Shown here: piece after piece, positions 1 through 6,215 of the stretch | Position numbering within the stretch: position 1 is the stretch's first letter | Layout of the letters: each line of letters starts with the position of its first letter | From: Tidjanibacter sp. | GTDB lineage: Bacteria; Bacteroidota; Bacteroidia; Bacteroidales; Rikenellaceae | Reading direction: 5' to 3' | DNA length: 6,215 bases | Assembly (NCBI GenBank): GCA_017547065.1 | Contig: JAFYRC010000262.1 | Coordinates: 1 to 6,215, forward strand | Notes under the pieces: generated by a model | What the model was told of the DNA's origin: nothing | The model's database searches: none | Seen by the model: only the letters and a program-made list of their open reading frames with translations | Made by a program: the position numbers and the translations under genes

Positions 1-1742
1 ACCTTCCTTCCCACCCTCGTCTTATCTGGCACGAGGGTGGCGAGGAGGAGGTCAGAAACCTTATCGCCACACATCCGGAGATGGATGGCATACATCAGCG
101 TATTATCAAATACAGCGATTACACTCTTAGTCAGCCCCTCTCGAAGAGGATCATGACAGGTAAACGCTTGTTGGATGTGTCGCGCACAGTCCTCAAGCGT
201 ACCCTCTACCTATCATACGCCTATCGTATGACGGGTAATGTTGAGTATGCTCGTCGTGCAGAACAGGAGATGTTGGCTGCTTGTAGCTTCACGGATTGGA
301 ATCCGGATCATTTCCTCGACGTGGGCGAGATGGCTTTCGGCTTGGCTATTGGCTATGACTGGCTCTACGATGTGCTTTCGGAGGAGAGTAAGGCCCTAAT
401 CCGTCAGGGGCTTACGGAAAAGGCCTTTGATATGGCACAGACCAAGAAGGCCAAATTCTATCGTTCGAAAACCAACTGGAATCAGGTGTGCAATGGCGGT
501 TTGGTTTGTGCCGCACTAGCCGTTGCAGAGGAGTGCCCGGAGTTGGCAAAGACCATTGTGGACAAGGCTTTGGGATCGATAAATTTAGCATTGGCCAATT
601 ATGCTCCACACGGAGCATATCCCGAAGGTTTCCAGTATTGGACCTATGGCACCTCCTACCAAGTGCTTCTCAATGATGCATTAGAAACTGTATTTGGTCA
701 TTCCTGTGGACTCTCCGAGGCCGCAGGATTGTTGCGTTCTGCACGTTTTGTGCAGTTTATGACAGCACCCAGTGGCGATTGTTTTTGCTTCTCGGATGCT
801 AACCCCCAGGCTTATAGCAACATTATGATGCCTTGGTTTGCCTACAAAACCAATGACCCTTCGTTGATGTGGCTTGAAATGGATTATTTGAAAGATGCAA
901 ACACTGATTTTGGCGAGTATAACGAGGAGCGACACCTGCCATGTTTGCTTATCTATGCTTCGAGGGTTAATCTGAAAGAGATTGCCGCTCCCAAAGAGAA
1001 TGTGTGGATTAGCGACGGTATCAATCCGTTGTTCATCTATCGTAGTGGTTGGGAGAGTTCGGAGGATACCTATTTGGGCATTAAGGGAGGTCTTGCAAGT
1101 TTCTCTCATTCTCACATGGATGCAGGTTCTTTCGTGTATGAGAATAAGGGCGTGAGATGGGCCATGGACCTTGGTATGCAACAGTATTACAGCCTTGAGA
1201 AGGAGGGCGTGGATTTGTGGAACATGACACAAAATTCCCAGCGTTGGGACGTCTATCGCCTTGGCCCCGAGGCTCATAATACCCTGACACTCGATGGTGC
1301 CAACCACATGGTTGATGGCAAGGCTGTGATTACTCGCACTTGGAATACGAAGCGTCGCAAAGGTGCAGAGGTAGATCTGACTGCCGTGCTCGGTGAAGCA
1401 GTGGATGCTGCAAAAAGGAGTGTGGTGTTGCATGATGATCGTACATTGGTAGTTACCGACAAGGTTGTGTGTGGCACACAGCCACAAACCATTCGTTGGA
1501 CAATGTGCACCCCCGCGGAGGCTGAAATCGTTGGTGAGAATAGCTTCGCTCTTACATCGAAAGGTAAGAGAATGGAAGTGAAGGTAGAGTCGCCCGTGAA
1601 GGTCAATTTGCACGTGTGGGATAATGTGTCGCCCAATAGCTTTGACTATGCCAACCCCAACACCCAGCGTATTGCATTTGATTATCAGTTGAATGCAGGT
1701 CAGGAGGTTGAGGTTAAGGTTTATCTTAAACTTAAGAAATAA
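1..1742 (+). CDS. Heparinase II/III-fold polysaccharide lyase, 5'-truncated by window edge
   Basis: The reading frame is open from base 3 with no stop before the Met at 81. The 26 codons before that Met encode LPSHPRLIW..., which aligns with the AAPHPRIL and AAAHPRLL segments of the two downstream paralogues, so the Met at 81 is internal and the true start lies outside the window. Numbering from that Met, a helical barrel is marked by CSFTDWNPDHFLDVGEMA, NWNQVCNGG (132-140) and YPEGFQYWTYG (180-190). A beta-sandwich half follows from about residue 305. It contains H343-S-H345-x-D, D363 in AMDLG and H399 in AHN. By family knowledge of heparinase II, H345/D363/H399 match the zinc ligands, H343 the catalytic His, and a Tyr at 186 or 189 the catalytic Tyr. 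The likely role is beta-elimination of a uronic-acid-containing glycan in the periplasm or at the cell surface; the substrate is not deducible and epimerase activity is possible. Whether it is a lipoprotein cannot be seen. Confidence 0.9.
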   Translation, partial: LPSHPRLIWHEGGEEEVRNLIATHPEMDGIHQRIIKYSDYTLSQPLSKRIMTGKRLLDVSRTVLKRTLYLSYAYRMTGNVEYARRAEQEMLAACSFTDWNPDHFLDVGEMAFGLAIGYDWLYDVLSEESKALIRQGLTEKAFDMAQTKKAKFYRSKTNWNQVCNGGLVCAALAVAEECPELAKTIVDKALGSINLALANYAPHGAYPEGFQYWTYGTSYQVLLNDALETVFGHSCGLSEAAGLLRSARFVQFMTAPSGDCFCFSDANPQAYSNIMMPWFAYKTNDPSLMWLEMDYLKDANTDFGEYNEERHLPCLLIYASRVNLKEIAAPKENVWISDGINPLFIYRSGWESSEDTYLGIKGGLASFSHSHMDAGSFVYENKGVRWAMDLGMQQYYSLEKEGVDLWNMTQNSQRWDVYRLGPEAHNTLTLDGANHMVDGKAVITRTWNTKRRKGAEVDLTAVLGEAVDAAKRSVVLHDDRTLVVTDKVVCGTQPQTIRWTMCTPAEAEIVGENSFALTSKGKRMEVKVESPVKVNLHVWDNVSPNSFDYANPNTQRIAFDYQLNAGQEVEVKVYLKLKK

Positions 1743-1763
1743 TAACCAAACAGAAAGAAACGA

Positions 1764-3818
1764 ATGAAAAGGTTTATTTTATTGGCTTTTTCTATATTGC
1801 TTGTGGCATCTCTATGCGGATGCCAAGAGCCGGTGCCTGATGTTCCAACCCCGGTTAAACCCAATACGGGTAATAACAACTCGGGTAATCAGAATGGCGG
1901 TACAACAGGTGTGGAGACTCCGGATGATACTTCGGCCACCCCTACCGGCTCATTGGACTACTCCAAGCTTGATGCAGCTCCACACCCTCGAATTCTCTAC
2001 AATGAGAACGATTGGAAGGAGTTGAAAACCAAGATATTGAGCACGGAGTTTACCAAGTATATCCACCAAACCATACTTGAAAACTGCGATAAGTATATTG
2101 GTTATACCGACCTGAAATACACGCTTTCGGGTGGTAGTATTTTGGGCGTGTCGCGTAATGCCCTCACTCGAATTACTCAACTTGCCTACGCCTACCGCAT
2201 GACCGGACAGTATCCCTATTTGGCAAAGGCTGAAAGGCTTATTAACAACGTTTGCGAATTTTCCGATTGGCACCATGACCATTTCCTTGACGTTGCCGAA
2301 ATGGCAACAGGTGTGGCTATTGGTTTGGACTGGCTCTACAACGACCTCAAACCTGCCACTCGAGAACTTGCACGACGTAAGATTGAGGACTATGCATTTA
2401 GTCGCACCAAAGGTCAGTCGTTTCTCAAAAACAAGGCCAACTGGAATCAGGTCTGCAATGGAGGCATGATCATCTCCGCCCTTGCGATGTATGAGAAAGA
2501 CAAGGCTCGTGCAGTGGAGATGATTGAGCAGAGTTTGGCAAGTAACAAGCAGTATGGCTACACAGCATACGGAGACAGCGGAGCCTACAATGAGGGTTAC
2601 CTCTATTGGGGCTACGGAACCACCTATCAGGTTGTGATGATGTGTGCTTTGGAGAAAATCTTTGGCGATGATGCTGCCGGCCTCTATTCGCATAGTAAGG
2701 GCTTCCAGAAGACCGCCGAGTGGATGCTCCACATGCTTGGTCCTTCGCGTAAGGCGTTCAACTATGCCGATGCCGACGAGGAGTGGATGGGTAAGTTCCC
2801 CATGTGGTACTTTGCTCGTAAGCAGAACGATCCTTCGCTCCTTTATGTGGAGAAGATGCTCATCAAGGAGCGTAAGTATTGTGAGGAGCTCGATGAGTAT
2901 CGCTTGATTGTGGCTCTGTTTGCAATGATGAACTTTGATCACATTGAGGGTGAGCCCGCAAAACCCACCAAACAACTCTGGTGGGCGCCCGATGGCGACA
3001 ATAATACGGGTGTTCCACAAGTGCTCATTCACACCGATTGGACCATGTCGGAGAGTGACAAGTTCCTTGGTATTGTGGGCGGTCGTAGCAATCGCACACA
3101 CGCTCACTTGGATGGAGGTAGCTTTGTGTATGATGCCTATGGCGTAAGGTGGGCAATGGATCTCGGTAGGCCTACTTATAGCGACACCAATACCGCCATC
3201 GGAGGCCAGCTGTGGGACTATGGTAAAAACTCCAAAAGGTGGGATGTGTTCCGCTTGAACAACTTCGGACACAATGTTGTGACCATCAACGGCACCAAGC
3301 ACAATTCCACCAGCAAGGCCTTTATCTCACCAACGTGGTTTGATGAAAATCCCGGCAAACTTGGCGGTCAATTTTCCATGTATGGCTACAACTTCAATGG
3401 TAGCGACCACGATGTTGCGGCTCACAACAACTTCCCTCAGTATGATTCTCCCACACGTGTGGCAGAGTTTATCAACAACAATGAGGATATGATGATTACG
3501 GACTGGATGACTGCATGCCCAGGTAAAAGTCCTGTAGTGCGCTGGACCATGGTTACACCATCGACGGTTACTATCGTGGATGACACTCACGTTAAGCTCG
3601 AACAAGGGGGACAGACTCTCTACATGACTTTTGTGATCAACCACGACAAAGGCACTCTTGACCCCTCCAAGAAACTCACTCTGATGACATATCCTGCCAA
3701 AGGCCCCAATAGTTGGGACGAGCCTAACACGGGTATTGAAATTGTCGCCTACGAGTTGCAACTTGCTCCGGAGGAAACGATGAATGTGTCGGTAATATTC
3801 TCAAAGAATATGTACTAA
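1764..3818 (+). CDS. Heparinase II/III-fold lipoprotein, predicted active lyase
   Basis: This 684-residue protein begins with a lipoprotein signal peptide (MKRFILL..., lipobox L-C-G-C, acylated Cys20). A disordered Asn/Gly/Thr/Pro-rich tether follows to about residue 62, then the barrel opens at DYSKLDAAPHPR. Active-site signatures are complete: NWNQVCNGG (226-234), YNEGYLYWGYG (275-285), H446-A-H448-x-D, D466 in AMDLG, and GHN with H503. By analogy with heparinase II, H448/D466/H503 would bind zinc, H446 and a Tyr at 281 or 284 would be catalytic. The start lies 21 bases after the upstream stop behind an A-rich stretch and gives an intact signal peptide, so co-transcription with the upstream paralogue is very likely. 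Relative to that paralogue there are about 17 extra residues in the beta-sandwich between TWFDEN and RWTM. It is probably anchored in the outer membrane and acts on a uronic-acid-containing glycan; the PL family and substrate cannot be assigned, and an epimerase is a less likely alternative. Confidence 0.93.
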   Translation: MKRFILLAFSILLVASLCGCQEPVPDVPTPVKPNTGNNNSGNQNGGTTGVETPDDTSATPTGSLDYSKLDAAPHPRILYNENDWKELKTKILSTEFTKYIHQTILENCDKYIGYTDLKYTLSGGSILGVSRNALTRITQLAYAYRMTGQYPYLAKAERLINNVCEFSDWHHDHFLDVAEMATGVAIGLDWLYNDLKPATRELARRKIEDYAFSRTKGQSFLKNKANWNQVCNGGMIISALAMYEKDKARAVEMIEQSLASNKQYGYTAYGDSGAYNEGYLYWGYGTTYQVVMMCALEKIFGDDAAGLYSHSKGFQKTAEWMLHMLGPSRKAFNYADADEEWMGKFPMWYFARKQNDPSLLYVEKMLIKERKYCEELDEYRLIVALFAMMNFDHIEGEPAKPTKQLWWAPDGDNNTGVPQVLIHTDWTMSESDKFLGIVGGRSNRTHAHLDGGSFVYDAYGVRWAMDLGRPTYSDTNTAIGGQLWDYGKNSKRWDVFRLNNFGHNVVTINGTKHNSTSKAFISPTWFDENPGKLGGQFSMYGYNFNGSDHDVAAHNNFPQYDSPTRVAEFINNNEDMMITDWMTACPGKSPVVRWTMVTPSTVTIVDDTHVKLEQGGQTLYMTFVINHDKGTLDPSKKLTLMTYPAKGPNSWDEPNTGIEIVAYELQLAPEETMNVSVIFSKNMY

Positions 3819-3878
3819 ACTCTTGGGGTTGAATATAAAGCATTTATACTTTTTCATAAGATAGTTGATTGGTTGGAG

Positions 3879-3911
3879 TGTAGCACTCCCAATTTAATTG
3901 AGAGTGCTACA
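3879..3911. repeat. 33-base inverted repeat (hairpin; CIRCE-like arms)
   Basis: The arms TGTAGCACTC (3879-3888) and GAGTGCTACA (3902-3911) are perfectly complementary over 10 bp. Inside them, after a single C/A mismatch (3889/3901), CAATT and AATTG pair around one central T at 3895, so the whole element is symmetric. It begins 60 bases after the stop of the second lipoprotein gene. No T-run follows on either strand, so it is not a classical intrinsic terminator. Possible roles are a 3'-end or processing structure for the upstream transcript, an attenuator-like leader, or an operator. The arms resemble the HrcA-binding CIRCE half-sites, but the spacer is 13 rather than 9 bases. Confidence 0.8.
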
Positions 3912-3959
3912 TGTTGGTTACCAAGGAGGTAGAGGTGCATTGTTAGCCCCGATATAATT

Positions 3960-4103
3960 ATGAAAACATACAACACAATGAAAACAAAACCATATCAGAT
4001 TCCCTTAATTGAGGTCGTGGACGTTGAGGTGGAAGGAGGAATCGCTTCTAGTCTTACGGGTGTGGACGACTATCAGGTTTACGAAGGTTGGGAAACCTTG
4101 TAG
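3960..4103 (+). CDS. Small hypothetical peptide (47 aa) of a Bacteroidales short-ORF type
   Basis: An ATG at 3960 opens a 47-codon frame ending in TAG. The product is basic at the N-terminus, then has PYQIPLIEVVDVEVEGG and IASSLTG, and ends in an acidic, aromatic tail (DDY, Y, GW). An in-frame Met at 3978 follows the A-rich stretch typical of Bacteroidetes starts and would give a 41-residue MKTKPYQIP form; I cannot decide between the two starts. The pattern (MK-x-Y-x-x-P, EVV-x-VE, then A-x-S and a Gly/Asp/Trp-rich end) resembles many short hypothetical proteins I recall from Bacteroides, Prevotella and Alistipes; this is memory, not a search. There is no signal peptide or membrane segment. 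It lies 53 bases upstream of the third lipoprotein gene on the same strand. Function is unknown; a leader peptide, a secreted or modified peptide (note the Gly-Gly at residues 26-27), or a chance ORF are all possible. Confidence 0.55.
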   Translation: MKTYNTMKTKPYQIPLIEVVDVEVEGGIASSLTGVDDYQVYEGWETL

Positions 4104-4156
4104 AGGGAGAAAACTAATCTAAAATGTGAATTGAAAAACTAAAAACAAAAATAGTT

Positions 4157-6202
4157 ATGAAAAACTTAAAAATCTATGCATTAGCAATGCTCGCAGCATT
4201 CACGATGTTTGCTTGTAACGAACCTGAACCAGTGGAACCCGAAGGCCCCGAGGTGGAAAATCCCAATCCGGAAAATCCCAATCCAGACACCCCCTCAGGC
4301 CCTCAGGAGGGTACTCCTACCGGTGCGTTTGACTATGCAAAACTTGATGCAGCAGCTCACCCTCGTTTGTTGATTAACGATGCGGCATTGGCATCGCTCA
4401 AATCGGGCGCTCTGAGCAGTAATGCTGTGGCTAAATTCTTCAACACAACCATCTCTACACGCTGTGATGAGATTCTCACCGAAGGCGATTTGGCTAATGA
4501 GCTCGTAAATAAGCGTCTGACTACCGTGGCAGAGAAGGCTTTTGAGCGCATTTTCTTCCTCTCCTATGGCTACCGCACTACGGGTAAAGCAGAGTATTTG
4601 GCTCAGGCAGAGAAGGATATCTTGGCAGTGTGTGGCTGGACTGATTGGAATAAAGAGAACTACGTTATTGACGTAGCTGAGCTTACCACTGCTGTGGCTT
4701 TGGGTTACGACTGGCTCTATGCATCGCTTGGCGAGGGCACTCGTGAGGCTGCGTTGAACGCTCTGAAAACACATGCCAAAACTCTCGTAACCGAGGCAGA
4801 GAACTCAAACAATGCAATTTGCAATGCTGCGGCTGGTTTGGCTGCAATGGCTATCTATGACAACGGTACCAAGGTAGAGGCTGCAAAGTTGTTGGATGAT
4901 GCTGTTGCCGCAAACAAGAAAGGTGGTTTTGCCCCCTATGGCCACGCAGGTGCCTACCTCGAAGGCTATGATCTTTGGGCACACGCAACCACCTATGAGG
5001 CTATGTTGATTACCGCTCTGGAAGCCATCTTTGGCAACGACGGTGGCTTGTATGCTACAAGTGAGGCCTTTGTGAAGAGTGGTGAGTGGGCTCTTTTTAT
5101 GGTTGGTACTTCAAACAACGTATTCAACTACGGTAACGCACAAGAGAAGGCCGAGCCCAAGTTGGCAAACTGGTTCTTTGCGCGCAAGGAGAAAGATGCC
5201 AAATACCTCCACGTTGAGAAGGCTCTTTACAATAATGCCGTTTCCTACAAGGAGCGTTTCAGCGAGTATCGTATGTTGCCCGCAATCTTTGCTCTGATGG
5301 ATCCCTCGCAGGCTACCAAAATCCCTACAGCTCCCGCACTTCACTACTGGTATTGCGACAACAATGGTGAGGTAAATGATGGTATGGCAATGGTTGCTGT
5401 GTTCTCCACCAAGGAGGGCGTTAACTCCTACTATGCCGTGAAGGGTGGTAAGTCGAATGGCTATAATGCTCATCAGGACAATGGCTCGTTCGTTTATGAC
5501 TACAAAGGTGTACGCCTTGTAACCGACCTCGGCGCAGTATCGGAGGCAGCCTACGCAGAGGTAGCCGGTAGTGACTACCACAACTATGCCGCCAACTCGC
5601 CAAGGTGGAGCGCTGCATGGGCTTACAGCAATCTGGCTCACAGCGTGTCTAACTTCCAGGAGGTTGGTGCAACAACTCCTGTAACTGCCGATACGGATGG
5701 TATTACCCTTCTCAACACCACATGGCAGGATAGCCCTTGGGGTGAGAATGGAAAGAACTACACTCGTTGGGAGCTTGGTAGCGTGAATAGCAACAACGCC
5801 GACATGTATGTATCTCGCATTGACGACACCACTCGCGGAGTGGAGCGTGACTTCCAGTTTAGCGCAGATGGTATTTTGAGCGTGTGGGAGAAATTTGACG
5901 TATTGAAGGATTGCACCTACCGTTGGCAGTGTGTTATTCCTAAAGAGATCGTTGTCCAGAATATGAATACCAACGTAAAACTTACCTTGCCTGATGGTAC
6001 CAGTAGGCGTGTTAAACTTACCACCAAAAACTGCTACCTGAATGGCGATCAGATGGTTGTTAATACCAACACTGATCCCAAAATGTGGGCCTTTGTAGAG
6101 CCTTTGACCGGTGAGCTTGAGGGATATCACGTTGTTGGTTTCTACGGTAACTTTGAGGCTGGCGATGAGGTTAAACTCCACGTTTCGTTCCCCGAGAAAT
6201 AA
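4157..6202 (+). CDS. Heparinase II/III-fold lipoprotein with degraded active site (putative pseudoenzyme)
   Basis: This 681-residue protein has a lipoprotein signal peptide (lipobox M-F-A-C, Cys20) followed by an acidic tether (NEPEPVEPEGPE..., ENPNP twice), then TPTGAFDYAKLDAAAHPR, nearly identical to the same junction in the upstream paralogue. The barrel motif CGWTDWNKENYVIDVAEL and the beta-sandwich are present, so the fold is intact. The active site differs. NWNQVCNGG becomes SNNAICNAAA (217-226); YxEGxxYWxYG becomes YLEGYDLWAHA (267-277), removing both candidate Tyr residues; HxH becomes N437-A-H439; the conserved Arg six residues before the last His becomes A489; and HN becomes HS. The predicted zinc ligands H439, D457 and H495 remain. 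The frame is clean over 2 kb, so the gene is presumably expressed. A glycan-binding or structural role, or a changed chemistry, fits better than ordinary lyase action. The acidic residues after the cysteine suit a surface-export signal. The start is set by the intact signal peptide and the A-rich leader. Confidence 0.9.
   Translation: MKNLKIYALAMLAAFTMFACNEPEPVEPEGPEVENPNPENPNPDTPSGPQEGTPTGAFDYAKLDAAAHPRLLINDAALASLKSGALSSNAVAKFFNTTISTRCDEILTEGDLANELVNKRLTTVAEKAFERIFFLSYGYRTTGKAEYLAQAEKDILAVCGWTDWNKENYVIDVAELTTAVALGYDWLYASLGEGTREAALNALKTHAKTLVTEAENSNNAICNAAAGLAAMAIYDNGTKVEAAKLLDDAVAANKKGGFAPYGHAGAYLEGYDLWAHATTYEAMLITALEAIFGNDGGLYATSEAFVKSGEWALFMVGTSNNVFNYGNAQEKAEPKLANWFFARKEKDAKYLHVEKALYNNAVSYKERFSEYRMLPAIFALMDPSQATKIPTAPALHYWYCDNNGEVNDGMAMVAVFSTKEGVNSYYAVKGGKSNGYNAHQDNGSFVYDYKGVRLVTDLGAVSEAAYAEVAGSDYHNYAANSPRWSAAWAYSNLAHSVSNFQEVGATTPVTADTDGITLLNTTWQDSPWGENGKNYTRWELGSVNSNNADMYVSRIDDTTRGVERDFQFSADGILSVWEKFDVLKDCTYRWQCVIPKEIVVQNMNTNVKLTLPDGTSRRVKLTTKNCYLNGDQMVVNTNTDPKMWAFVEPLTGELEGYHVVGFYGNFEAGDEVKLHVSFPEK
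4255..4284 (+). repeat. Exact 15-base tandem duplication in the lipoprotein tether
   Basis: The unit GGAAAATCCCAATCC occurs twice head to tail (4255-4269 and 4270-4284), in frame. It encodes ENPNP-ENPNP in the disordered tether of the third lipoprotein (residues 34-43). Its length is a multiple of three, so copy-number change would only lengthen or shorten the tether. Confidence 0.85.
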
Positions 6203-6215
6203 GGAGCTATAATTA

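Larger units (their letters stand above)
3819..4156. other. 338-base intergenic region between the second and third paralogues
   Basis: This gap is much longer than the 21-base gap between the first two paralogues. It holds a strong inverted repeat at 3879-3911 and a small ORF at 3960-4103, followed by 53 A-rich bases leading to the third large gene. I found no convincing Bacteroides-type promoter (TTTG plus TAnnTTTG at the right spacing). A TACTTTTT at 3847-3854 fits the -7 element loosely but has no good -33 partner. The region probably separates two transcription units or allows different expression of the third gene. Confidence 0.6.

Noticed and set aside
681..1613. Long minus-strand open frame of 310 codons opposite the first gene.
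   Set aside because: It lies antisense to a well-supported lyase gene, and its translation is rich in Cys, His and Ile without any recognisable domain, as expected for a shadow of codon bias.
1950..3302. Minus-strand open frame of 450 codons opposite the second gene.
   Set aside because: The sense strand encodes conserved active-site motifs. The antisense product has no signal peptide or family motif and mirrors the sense codons.
3847..3854. TACTTTTT as a Bacteroides -7 promoter element.
   Set aside because: It does not fully match TAnnTTTG and lacks a TTTG-type -33 element at the proper distance.
3879..3911. Calling the inverted repeat a standard intrinsic terminator.
   Set aside because: No T-run follows the stem on either strand and the inner part is AT-rich, so it is listed as an inverted repeat instead.
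3911..3946. Tiny ORF of 11 codons starting in the hairpin, and a perfect AAGGAGG at 3923-3929.
   Set aside because: The ORF is far too short to support. The AAGGAGG has no start at a usable distance for a longer frame (the small ORF begins 30 bases later), and Bacteroidales rarely rely on such sites; it is probably chance.
5111..6181. Minus-strand open frame of 356 codons opposite the third gene.
   Set aside because: It is a shadow of the sense gene, without start context or recognisable domain.
6203..6215. The last bases (GGAGCTATAATTA) resemble the TATAATTA just before the small ORF start at 3960, hinting at another start at the window edge.
   Set aside because: Only about eight AT-rich bases match and no codon can be read beyond the edge; too little to call.

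Overview
The window looks like Bacteroidales DNA, probably from a gut-type member. The reasons are two lipoproteins with typical short signal peptides and Pro/Glu/Asn-rich tethers after the lipobox cysteine, A-rich leaders in front of starts rather than Shine-Dalgarno sites, a mid-range GC content, and a short peptide of a type I recall near Bacteroidales surface-protein genes. The genus cannot be fixed from this sequence. All genes are on the + strand.

Layout. 1-1742: the 3' part of a heparinase II/III-fold gene whose beginning lies outside the window. 1764-3818: a complete lipoprotein paralogue only 21 bases downstream, very likely in the same transcript. 3819-4156: a 338-base gap holding a strong inverted repeat (3879-3911) and a small ORF (3960-4103, 47 codons). 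4157-6202: a third, complete lipoprotein paralogue. The last 13 bases carry no identifiable feature.

The three large proteins share one architecture: a helical barrel with a C/W-x-DW...DVxE motif, then a beta-sandwich half carrying the zinc-site signature of heparinase II-type lyases. The first two keep all the active-site signatures and are probably working polysaccharide lyases (or, less likely, uronyl epimerases) acting on a uronic-acid-containing glycan. The third keeps the three predicted metal ligands but has lost the predicted catalytic His, both candidate Tyr residues and several flanking residues. It may therefore be a glycan-binding or otherwise repurposed pseudoenzyme.

Taken together, this is a tandem family expansion, probably part of a polysaccharide-use locus, although no SusC/SusD, sulfatase, glycoside hydrolase or regulator lies within the window. 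The most unusual points are the apparently inactivated third paralogue, the separate leader region in front of it with a CIRCE-like inverted repeat, and the unannotated small peptide in that leader.
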